Assembly: GCA_964605385.1 (NCBI GenBank)
Contig: CAZSCK010000001.1
Location: forward strand, 1 to 64,000
Direction: 5' to 3'
Length of the DNA: 64,000 nt
Source: JAGLTQ01 sp964605385
Lineage (GTDB): Bacteria; Pseudomonadota; Gammaproteobacteria; UBA6429; Thiohalophilaceae
The translations under genes were made by a program, and so were the position numbers. Under the pieces are notes generated by a model. That model had not been told where the DNA came from. It worked only from the letters and a program-made list of their open reading frames with translations, and ran no database searches. Below, in pieces: positions 1 through 7,505 of this stretch. Each line of letters opens with the position of its first letter. The first letter of the stretch is position 1.

Positions 1-14
1 GATTCTGACCTACA
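1..14 (-). repeat. Truncated end of a TGTAGGT-type palindromic repeat (family B)
   Basis: On the minus strand these bases read TGTAGGTCAGAATC, matching the outer arm of the complete element at 4697-4754. The rest of the element lies outside the window. It sits just downstream of the end of the membrane iron-sulfur subunit gene, so it may mark the end of the nitrate reductase operon. Confidence 0.5.
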
Positions 15-1865
15 TTAATGATTATCAGGCACTACGCCGACTTGGTGCATATTAGCCAGGCCTGTTTCCCGTGCATGTTCTTCAAAACCTTTATTACGCC
101 AAAAGAATGCACCGGGCATCGTGGTTGGTATAACCAGTACATAAAATAGTGCGCGACCAATAATTGCACTTGTTATTAATGAAGCAATCAGTAGTGTTCC
201 TATAACTGCGCCTGTAACACCCGTTAATCCAGATAGGACAATCGCAATTAATGCCGCAATGTTTATTACTAATAAAACATTGCGTAACAAATAAGATTTA
301 CCGTAGCGTGTTGTTTGCTCAAAATGCGATACCGCTCCCTCACCTTTGTTTTTCTTCAAATCGCGTGCATGAGCAATCAAACCTGTGACTTCAAGTACTA
401 AACCAATTAAAGCAACAATGGCTGCTTGATGAATGAGTGAATTTTCTAACGTTGCTGTTGTAACACTTGCAATAAACGCAATACTCGTAACACCGAAAAC
501 CAACGCAGTGGATACAAAACTACTCGCAGTTTGCCAGTGATTCCAATAAGGTCGTGCAGGTATTAAATAAAGTTTGATCATGTAATACAAACCAACGACA
601 GCACCTAGAACAGCGGCAATGGCTGAAGCAGCGATCAACACTTCTATAATATTTACATTAAGAACATCAATATTATTGAAGATGCCAAATATATCGAGTG
701 ATTTAAATAGACCATAGCCTGCAAAGCCCATAAAGAATAAAGTCACACCGGCAATTTCTCGACTAAGCGGAGATAAACGCCAGTTATTCATACCACGATA
801 AAAACGAAGCGGTTTACCTAAATGTAAATTCAGCTTAATCATGCCAACCGTTAAAACAACAAATAGAGTTGCAATGACAGGCAGGAATGAATTTGTAAAA
901 CTACTCGCAATACTTTCCACGCCTATGTCAGCACCAAACATCAACAATAAAAATGCACCAATGACGGCTTGTGATGTTAGGGTGAAAATAATGTGTGCAT
1001 TTTCGTGAGAGGAAAGCAGTTTTTTCAGATTCCATTCCCGTTTAGTGTTGTTCCTGGGATCCAGCACCGGTTGAAAACTTTCATTGCCATTACTGTCATC
1101 TCGATGATATTTCACTGCTGTACTATCTACACGCACCATATCTCGCTGACTAGTGCGCGTCTGTTGGAAACGGATATTAGGATGAGTAATATCGGTACGT
1201 GGGAAACCAGGAATCTCGGTCTTGGACTGAGTCCGGCCTTCAGGAATATTTTCAATGACACCAAAGTCCAGCGCATTACCTAAGCAAGCAGAAACACAAG
1301 CAGGCTTCAGTCCGACTTCAAGTCGATCAACACACATATTGCATTTACTTACCGTACCTTCAATCGGATCAAGCTGCGGTGCATTATATGGACAAACCCA
1401 GGTACAGTAACCACAGCCGAAACAGATATCCGGATCTTGTAGTACAGCACCGTACTCAGCAAATTTTGTATAGGCACGTGTTGGACAACCTTTTAAACAA
1501 ACAGGGTTGTCACAGTGATTACAAGCCATGGAAATATTCAGACGTTGATAAGCAGGGTAAGTGCCACCTTCAATAAAGCCAACCGAACGAAAAGCGATAT
1601 GTGCCGGGTTATCATTTTTTTCACTGCAAGCCGCTTCACAAGCATGACAGGCAATACAATTATCAGCATTAAAATAAAAACCATGTTGCTTATAACGGTT
1701 GGGATTTTCACCTATAGCATCATCACCATTTATTTTCAGGCTTTTGCCATGCAGTGATTCACCTTCCGCTACGGTATCAATAGGATGATCGTAACAGTTG
1801 TGACTCTTACTGCTTGGATCATTTAATAGAGCGTAGTCGGGTTCATTGTCGCGTACTTCAAACAT
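15..1865 (-). CDS. DmsB-DmsC fusion: four-cluster ferredoxin joined to a quinol-oxidising membrane anchor, partner of the nitrate reductase
   Basis: Residues 60-200 form a DmsB/NrfC-type polyferredoxin with four Cys sets (70/73/76/80, 115/118/123/127, 148/151/154/158 and 175/178/190/194), enough for four [4Fe-4S] clusters. Residues about 285-605 are a DmsC/YnfH-like anchor with roughly eight hydrophobic segments. DmsB and DmsC are usually separate proteins, so this is a fusion. There is no Tat or Sec signal, so the clusters should face the cytoplasm. It begins 9 bases after the nasA-type molybdoenzyme gene and must be co-transcribed with it. The inferred role is to pass electrons from the quinol pool to nitrate reductase. 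A sulfoxide-type reductase partner is less likely given nirBD, narK and nrt around it. Confidence 0.85.
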   Translation of the reverse strand: MFEVRDNEPDYALLNDPSSKSHNCYDHPIDTVAEGESLHGKSLKINGDDAIGENPNRYKQHGFYFNADNCIACHACEAACSEKNDNPAHIAFRSVGFIEGGTYPAYQRLNISMACNHCDNPVCLKGCPTRAYTKFAEYGAVLQDPDICFGCGYCTWVCPYNAPQLDPIEGTVSKCNMCVDRLEVGLKPACVSACLGNALDFGVIENIPEGRTQSKTEIPGFPRTDITHPNIRFQQTRTSQRDMVRVDSTAVKYHRDDSNGNESFQPVLDPRNNTKREWNLKKLLSSHENAHIIFTLTSQAVIGAFLLLMFGADIGVESIASSFTNSFLPVIATLFVVLTVGMIKLNLHLGKPLRFYRGMNNWRLSPLSREIAGVTLFFMGFAGYGLFKSLDIFGIFNNIDVLNVNIIEVLIAASAIAAVLGAVVGLYYMIKLYLIPARPYWNHWQTASSFVSTALVFGVTSIAFIASVTTATLENSLIHQAAIVALIGLVLEVTGLIAHARDLKKNKGEGAVSHFEQTTRYGKSYLLRNVLLVINIAALIAIVLSGLTGVTGAVIGTLLIASLITSAIIGRALFYVLVIPTTMPGAFFWRNKGFEEHARETGLANMHQVGVVPDNH

Positions 1866-1874
1866 AGAATGTCC

Positions 1875-4079
1875 TTAAAACTTGCGCATTTCCATACTTA
1901 GGTGTGCTGCTTCTTGCTGATCAGCAATGTGTTCAATTCGCACAGCTGACTGTTTATAAGCAGGCTGACGTGAATGTGGATCAAGAAGTCCTAGAGTCAA
2001 TCGGTTAGCACAGTCATGAAAATGGAACGGCAAAAAGATCATATTGATTGGTACACGTTGCGTGGGTTGCACCATAACCACCGCATCAGAACGACGTGAT
2101 ACGAGCCGCACATAATCACCACGTTGAACACCCAGTTCTGCTGACAAATCTGGATTGATCTCTATAAATGGAATAGGACTGTACTTATTGTTGTTACCGA
2201 TCTTACCGGTCTTGGTACGGCCATGCCAATGTTCAATTAAGCGCCCCGTATTCAGCCAGATAGGAAACTCATCATCCGGCACTTCATTATTATCAATAAA
2301 AGGTAATGGGATAAGTTTGGCCTTACCATTGGGATAACTAAAAGTACCATCCTCAGTATAAAGACGCTTGCCCCCACTCGGTGGAGTTTCACCTTGTTGC
2401 AATTGTTGTTCTGTATAAGGCCACTGAACGCCACGTTGTTTTTCGATAAGCTCGTGACTCATGCCTGAGATATCTGCCAAACGTCCTTTAGACATTTCAG
2501 CCATTTCTAAAAATATATCAGGCGCATTTTCTTTAAAAGTAACATTGCCATTAGTGTTAAAACGTTCAGCCATGCGGTTAAAAATCCACAGATCAGGTTT
2601 CGCTTCTCCGGGTGGTTTAATAATTGGCTTAACCAAATTAATACGTCGCTCGGTATTGGTCATTACACCTTCTTTTTCTGCCCAGGTACCCGCGGGTAAA
2701 TAAACATGAGCATACTGCGCACTTTCGGTATCTTCATAACAATCCTGAACAACACAGAATTCAAGCTTCTCCATTGCTTTGCGTACCCTGGCACTGTTCG
2801 GTAAAGATGTTAGCGGATTGGTTGCAATCAACCACAATCCTTTAATCTGTCCCGTTTCAATGGCGTGATAAATATCGGTCTGAAACATACCGCGTTTCTT
2901 TGGAAAAAATTCAGGATCAATATTCCAGAATTTTGCGATCTCTTCGCGATGTTCCGCTACTTCCAGCTGACGATAATTAGGTAGGCCAGAACAAGAAGAC
3001 CATTCGCGCGTACCCATGGCATTACACTGGCCAGTAATAGAAAGACTGGTACCACCCGGCTTACCGATATTGCCTGTGAGTAACGCCAAATTATTAATTC
3101 CAACTACTCCATCAGAACCATGTGTAGACTGGTTAATGCCCATCGTCCAAATTTGCATGGCAGCACCGGCATTAGCCAATGTTCGAGCAACGTGGCGAAT
3201 AGTGTCTTCGTCTATACCGCAAATCTTCGCCGCCATAATCGGATCATATTTTTCAACCTCGGCACGGATTTCATCTATCCCTACTGTGTTGGCATCTATA
3301 TATGCTTTATCTTCAAGCCCTTCTTTTAGAATTACATGCATTAACGCGTTTTGTAATACGACATCTGTTCCCGGAGTGATGGGTAAATGTATATCCGCAT
3401 TCTGCGCCAACATGGTTACTCGTGGATCGACCACAATCAAAGTAAAACCACGCTTCTCCTGTGCTTCTTTCATGCGCCAATAAATTATTGGATGTTGTTC
3501 TGGTAGGTTAGAACCCCAGGCGATCAAACAATCGGTATGATCAAAATCATCATAACAACCGGGCGGCCCATCGGAACCGAAAGAACGTTTGTAGCCAGAC
3601 ACTGCCGAAGCCATACACAAGGTTGTATTGCCATCGTAGTTATTAGTACCGATTAATCCGCGAGTTAGCTTACCCAGCGTATAAAATTCTTCAGTAAGCA
3701 TTTGCCCGGTAGAAATTATAGCGAAAGAATCACGACCGTGTTTTTCCTGAATGCGCACAATCTCATCATGCACTTTATCCAGCGCATTATCCCAATTAGT
3801 TGTCTGCCATGGTTGATGCCACTGCTCACGAATCTTTGGTTGCAACCCACGTCCATCAGAATCAAAAAGCTCATGTTCGAAGATGCCTTTTAAGCAGAGC
3901 TTACCTCGGTTTACATCAGCATCAGCCACACCACGAGAGGACACTGCCTTGCCTTCAGCATTTAAACCAACTTCGATGGAACAACCAGTGGAACAATAAC
4001 CACAAGCTGCATACTTCCATTCCACTACACCTTTATCGGCTATCTTGATGGGATTCTTTTTTTTACGACCGAACAGCAT
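1875..4079 (-). CDS. nasA: Assimilatory nitrate reductase catalytic subunit (molybdopterin oxidoreductase, NasA/NarB type)
   Basis: A 734-residue Mo-bisMGD oxidoreductase. An N-terminal [4Fe-4S] motif is visible (Cys26, 29, 33 and 62), as is a probable Mo-ligand Cys155 in NTTLCMAS. The C-terminal molydopterin-dinucleotide-binding domain starts near residue 600 (WLNTGRLIEHWHG). The length matches cyanobacterial NarB (about 730) rather than Klebsiella NasA (about 870), so the extra C-terminal [2Fe-2S] domain is absent. No Tat signal is present, so it is cytoplasmic and reduces nitrate to nitrite for NirBD. The start codon abuts the assembly gap; its ribosome-binding site (AGGA on the minus strand near 4245) lies beyond the gap, which supports collapsing the gap. 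Electrons probably arrive through the downstream DmsBC-type protein. Confidence 0.93.
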   Translation of the reverse strand: MLFGRKKKNPIKIADKGVVEWKYAACGYCSTGCSIEVGLNAEGKAVSSRGVADADVNRGKLCLKGIFEHELFDSDGRGLQPKIREQWHQPWQTTNWDNALDKVHDEIVRIQEKHGRDSFAIISTGQMLTEEFYTLGKLTRGLIGTNNYDGNTTLCMASAVSGYKRSFGSDGPPGCYDDFDHTDCLIAWGSNLPEQHPIIYWRMKEAQEKRGFTLIVVDPRVTMLAQNADIHLPITPGTDVVLQNALMHVILKEGLEDKAYIDANTVGIDEIRAEVEKYDPIMAAKICGIDEDTIRHVARTLANAGAAMQIWTMGINQSTHGSDGVVGINNLALLTGNIGKPGGTSLSITGQCNAMGTREWSSCSGLPNYRQLEVAEHREEIAKFWNIDPEFFPKKRGMFQTDIYHAIETGQIKGLWLIATNPLTSLPNSARVRKAMEKLEFCVVQDCYEDTESAQYAHVYLPAGTWAEKEGVMTNTERRINLVKPIIKPPGEAKPDLWIFNRMAERFNTNGNVTFKENAPDIFLEMAEMSKGRLADISGMSHELIEKQRGVQWPYTEQQLQQGETPPSGGKRLYTEDGTFSYPNGKAKLIPLPFIDNNEVPDDEFPIWLNTGRLIEHWHGRTKTGKIGNNNKYSPIPFIEINPDLSAELGVQRGDYVRLVSRRSDAVVMVQPTQRVPINMIFLPFHFHDCANRLTLGLLDPHSRQPAYKQSAVRIEHIADQQEAAHLSMEMRKF

Positions 4080-4235
4080 TNNNNNNNNNNNNNNNNNNNN
4101 NNNNNNNNNNNNNNNNNNNNNNNNNNNNNNNNNNNNNNNNNNNNNNNNNNNNNNNNNNNNNNNNNNNNNNNNNNNNNNNNTACACCTTTATCGGCTATCT
4201 TGATGGGATTCTTTTTTTTACGACCGAACAGCATT
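4026..4235. other. Assembly gap flanked by an exact 55-bp duplication
   Basis: Positions 4026-4080 and 4181-4235 are identical over 55 bases, and the space between (4081-4180) is exactly 100 N. The copy is the 5' end of nasA. This is the pattern left when two contigs that overlap by one k-mer are scaffolded without merging. The true sequence is probably 155 bases shorter, giving an intact nasA about 100 bases from nirD. Confidence 0.9.
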
Positions 4236-4255
4236 CTAATATTCCTAGTTCTTTT

Positions 4256-4331
4256 AACGCAGAGGCGCAAAGACGCAGAGAACGCAAAGAAATTCTTTTG
4301 ATTTACTCAGCGTCCTTCGCGTCTTTGCGTT
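4256..4331. repeat. Palindromic intergenic repeat, family A (AACGCAAAGGCGCAAAG type), copy 1
   Basis: An imperfect inverted repeat. The left arm begins AACGCAGAGGCGCAAAG and the right arm ends CGCGTCTTTGCGTT. It lies between nirD and nasA inside one operon. A longer copy lies at 56035-56188 between leuB and asd. It may act as an mRNA stem-loop; no coding capacity is seen. Confidence 0.75.
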
Positions 4332-4337
4332 GAAAAA

Positions 4338-4679
4338 TCATTTGTTAGGGCAACCTTCATTTGGTATCAGAGATAACATAATTTTTTCGCCTTCCATTTT
4401 AATTGGAAAACTTGCTGCACAACCTTCATCCGGTGCGATTGCGATACCGTTATCAAGACCAATTTTCCAGTCATGCATTGGGCAAGCAACACGGTCGCCA
4501 TGAACAATGCCCTGAGATAATTGACCACCTTTGTGCGGGCACTTATCGCGCAATGCAAAAACTTTATCGTCTGCTGTTCTGAATACCGCAATATCCCCTT
4601 CTGCTCTGCTCACAACTCGTGCGCCTAATTTGGGTATATCGTTTAACGTACCTACTTCTATCCAGTCACTCATCATCAT
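4338..4679 (-). CDS. nirD: Nitrite reductase [NAD(P)H] small subunit, Rieske-type
   Basis: About 113 residues with the NirD/Rieske fold. Both ligand boxes are present, CPH and CPMH (in DKCPHKGG and ACPMHDWK), so this version probably holds a real [2Fe-2S] cluster, unlike some enterobacterial NirD proteins that lost the ligands. It works with NirB in the cytoplasm, reducing nitrite to ammonium. It follows nirB by about 80 bases, with a family B repeat between them. Three ATG codons lie in tandem (4679, 4676, 4673) and no strong Shine-Dalgarno is visible, so the exact start is uncertain by two residues. Confidence 0.92.
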   Translation of the reverse strand: MMMSDWIEVGTLNDIPKLGARVVSRAEGDIAVFRTADDKVFALRDKCPHKGGQLSQGIVHGDRVACPMHDWKIGLDNGIAIAPDEGCAASFPIKMEGEKIMLSLIPNEGCPNK

Positions 4680-4696
4680 TTACCATTATTTTTAAA

Positions 4697-4754
4697 TGTA
4701 GGTCAGAATTTATTCTGACGCAGCTGTTGGACTTAAGTCCAACCTACAATATAT
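4697..4754. repeat. Double-hairpin palindromic repeat, family B, copy 1
   Basis: The layout is TGTAGGT, a hairpin (GTCAGAA/TTCTGAC), a spacer CGCAGCTG, a second hairpin (TTGGACTTAAGTCCAA) and ACCTACAATATAT. The outer TGTAGGT/ACCTACA ends also pair. The same frame with different stem sequences occurs at 57299-57357 and 58052-58110. It lies between nirB and nirD. Confidence 0.85.
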
Positions 4755-4759
4755 TTTAA

Positions 4760-7195
4760 TTAACCAATCACTTTGATTGGTGTGAATTCATGTGCTTCTG
4801 CACCTTTCGCACGTTCTTCCCATGGATCATCTTGCATAAAGGTTTGCGAGAAGTTAAAACGTTCTGCTAATTCTTTACGTTTTTCTGGATTATCAATTAA
4901 CGCTTCTTTTATGTGTGCTAAGCCCATACGTTCTATCCAGGGTGCTGTACGTTCAAGGTAATGTGCTTCTTCACGATATAACTGGATATAAGCTGCACTG
5001 TATTCAAGTACTTCTTCTTCAGTATCAACATTACATAACAAATCCGTTGCACGAACTTTAATACCACCGTTACCACCAACATGTATTTCATAACCAGAAT
5101 CTACGCAAACCACTCCGTAATCTTTAATCGTTGCTTCAGCACAGTTACGTGGGCAACCTGATGCAGCCATCTTAAATTTATGTGGCATCCATGAACCCCA
5201 GCTCATTTTTTCAAGTTTAATACCTAAACCAGTAGAATCTTGTGTTCCAAAACGACACCATTCTTTACCTACACAAGTTTTAACTGTACGCAAAGCCTTA
5301 CCATAGGCATGCCCTGAAACCATACCAGCATCATTAAAGTCTTTCCAAATTGCAGGTAACTCTTCTTTCTTAAGACCATATAAACCAATACGTTGCCCAC
5401 CCGTTACATGAATAGTGTCAACATTATATTTTTCTGCGGCATCTGCGACTGCGCGGAGTTCTTGTGGTGTGGTCATGCCACCCCACATACGCGGGATAAC
5501 AGAGTAAGTACCATCACCCTGGATATTTGCATGCGCACGTTCATTAATGAAACGTGACTGAGCATCATCCAATTTTAATTCAGGGAATTTACAGACTAAG
5601 TAATAGTTAATTGCCGGACGACATTTGCTACAACCGTTGGGCGTTTTCCATTCCATCGCTTCCATAACAGTTTGCACAGATTTATATTCTTGAGTTTCAA
5701 TTGCATCACGGACTGTATCATGTGATTTATCTGTACAACTACACATAGGCTTAAGATGTGGAGCAGTAGAAAATTCACCACCCAACACGTGAGACATTAA
5801 TGATTCAACCAACCCCGTACACGAACCACATGAACTTGATGCTTTTGTATGAGCACGAACTTCATCAAGAGTGAAAATTTTGTTTACTGTAATTGCCTTT
5901 ACGATGTCACCTTTAGTTACACCATTACAACCACAGATTTCTGCACTGTCTGACATTGCGGCAACACGGTTATCATCACCATGGCCTGAGTCACCTAAAT
6001 GTGCCTGTCCAAAGAGTAAGTTTTCACGGAATTCAGAAACATCTGTTTCATCACGCATAAGATCGAAGTACCACGTACCATCAATGGTATCGCCATACAT
6101 AACCGCACCAAGAATCTTGTTATCTTTAACAACAATCTTTCGGTATACGCCACGCGCTTTATCCTGGAACACCAGCTCGTCTGTTGTGTCATCACCAATG
6201 AAATCACCCGCAGAAAATAAATCAATGCCAGTTACTTTTAACTTGGTTGATGTCATGGTGCCTTGGTAGATACCAATGCCAAACTTTGCTAAATGATTGG
6301 CACAAACTTTTGCCATTTCAAATAAGGGAGCAACTAAACCGTAAGCAATGCCACGATGTTGCGCACACTCACCTACTGAATAAATCGAAGGATCATAAGT
6401 TTGCAGGGTGTCATTAACTACAATACCTCGTTCACAATGAATGCCCGCCTCTTTAGCTAACTTAATGTTTGGCTTAATGCCTACTGCCATAACCACTAAA
6501 TCAGCATAAATTTCCGAACCATCTTTAAAGCGCACTTTTTCGACACGGTCTTTACCGATAATAGATTCAGTAGAAGCTTCCATTAAGAAATGTAAACCGC
6601 GTTCTTCCAGAGATTCTTTCAACATTGCAGCCGCAGGACCGTCCATTTGACGTTCCATTAGTTTATCCATTAAATGAACAACCGTTACGCTCATACCTTG
6701 TTGCATTAAGCCATTCGCTGCTTCAAGACCGAGTAAGCCACCACCAATAACAACAGCGTGTTTGTGTTCTTTAGCCGCAGCTATCATGCTGTCAACATCT
6801 TTAATATCACGGAATGAAATAACCCCCTCAAGATCGTTACCAGGAACAGGGATAATAAAGGGGTCAGACCCTGTTGCGATTAATAGGCGATCATAAGACT
6901 CTTCTGTACCGTCATCGGCAACGACTTTTTTATTAACGCGGTCTATCGAAGTAACTTCTTTACCACTGTGCAAAATTACATTGTTATCTTCATACCACTG
7001 CATATCATTGAGCATAATTTCATCAATGGTTTTATCACCCGCCAGCACAGGAGAAAGCATGATACGGTTATAGTTCCCATACGGTTCCGCACCAAAAACG
7101 GTTATGTCATAGCGTTCTTCATCTATTTTCAGCAATTCTTCAACGGTACGTATACCCGCCATGCCATTGCCAATTACAACCAGTTTCTCTTTCAT
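4760..7195 (-). CDS. nirB: Nitrite reductase [NAD(P)H] large subunit
   Basis: About 811 residues in the normal NirB order: an N-terminal FAD/NAD(P)H oxidoreductase (GNGMAG near the start, second nucleotide fold at VVIGGGLLGLE), two BFD-like [2Fe-2S] domains (CGCN..CGSC and CSC..CSKC), then ferredoxin-like and sirohaem/[4Fe-4S] domains (TCVGKEWCRFG and SGCPRNCAEA). It reduces nitrite to ammonium with NAD(P)H in the cytoplasm. I start it at the ATG at 7193-7195, where GGAG lies 6 bases upstream; the longer frame would need a TTG that overlaps this site. It is first in the nirB-nirD-nasA-DmsBC operon and is driven by the sigma54 promoter at 7261-7276. Confidence 0.95.
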   Translation of the reverse strand: MKEKLVVIGNGMAGIRTVEELLKIDEERYDITVFGAEPYGNYNRIMLSPVLAGDKTIDEIMLNDMQWYEDNNVILHSGKEVTSIDRVNKKVVADDGTEESYDRLLIATGSDPFIIPVPGNDLEGVISFRDIKDVDSMIAAAKEHKHAVVIGGGLLGLEAANGLMQQGMSVTVVHLMDKLMERQMDGPAAAMLKESLEERGLHFLMEASTESIIGKDRVEKVRFKDGSEIYADLVVMAVGIKPNIKLAKEAGIHCERGIVVNDTLQTYDPSIYSVGECAQHRGIAYGLVAPLFEMAKVCANHLAKFGIGIYQGTMTSTKLKVTGIDLFSAGDFIGDDTTDELVFQDKARGVYRKIVVKDNKILGAVMYGDTIDGTWYFDLMRDETDVSEFRENLLFGQAHLGDSGHGDDNRVAAMSDSAEICGCNGVTKGDIVKAITVNKIFTLDEVRAHTKASSSCGSCTGLVESLMSHVLGGEFSTAPHLKPMCSCTDKSHDTVRDAIETQEYKSVQTVMEAMEWKTPNGCSKCRPAINYYLVCKFPELKLDDAQSRFINERAHANIQGDGTYSVIPRMWGGMTTPQELRAVADAAEKYNVDTIHVTGGQRIGLYGLKKEELPAIWKDFNDAGMVSGHAYGKALRTVKTCVGKEWCRFGTQDSTGLGIKLEKMSWGSWMPHKFKMAASGCPRNCAEATIKDYGVVCVDSGYEIHVGGNGGIKVRATDLLCNVDTEEEVLEYSAAYIQLYREEAHYLERTAPWIERMGLAHIKEALIDNPEKRKELAERFNFSQTFMQDDPWEERAKGAEAHEFTPIKVIG

Positions 7196-7260
7196 CCTAT
7201 GCTCCAACTATGTCTAAACTATCCGAATTTTAATAACCGGATATTGCTGACATCCTATAG

Positions 7261-7276
7261 AGCAACATGCGTGCCA
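7261..7276 (-). promoter_or_regulatory. Sigma54 (-24/-12) promoter of nirB operon
   Basis: The minus strand reads TGGCACGCATGTTGCT, a full match to the TGGCACRNNNNTTGCW consensus with GG and GC exactly 10 bases apart. Predicted transcription start is near 7249, leaving a leader of about 54 bases before the nirB ATG. No ANTAR-type hairpins are seen in that leader. Confidence 0.9.
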
Positions 7277-7388
7277 GAATATAAGGGTTCACTGAATAAG
7301 GCTCTAATGCTTTGATTTTATTAGTATATTTGTAGGTGAAAATATCTAAAGTAAGCAAAAATCATTATTATGAAATGCCCAATGTTGG

Positions 7389-7405
7389 TGCACCAGGATG
7401 GTACA
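7389..7405. promoter_or_regulatory. NtrC-type enhancer site upstream of nirB
   Basis: TGCACCAGGATGGTACA matches the NtrC consensus TGCACC-N4-TGGTGCA at all fixed positions but one. Its centre is about 148 bases upstream of the predicted start, a typical enhancer distance for a sigma54 activator. Confidence 0.8.
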
Positions 7406-7505
7406 TGCTTCCAAATAAGGCGAATGTAATAAAGTGTCAGGATTTTTGGTAGAGACCTAAAATTAGTGTAGTATTTACATACCTCCACATAATAATTACA
7501 ACAAT

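Noticed and set aside
993..1757. Several plus-strand frames of 60-100 codons across the DmsBC gene
   Set aside because: Antisense shadows of a well-supported minus-strand gene with no ribosome-binding sites or family matches.
4040..4270. A 76-codon frame spanning the first N run
   Set aside because: Composed of the duplicated nasA start and N; an assembly artefact.
7196..7260. Possible ANTAR hairpins in the nirB leader
   Set aside because: Only an ATCCG/CGGAT stem with a long loop is present; no hexaloops with A1 and G4 and no terminator.
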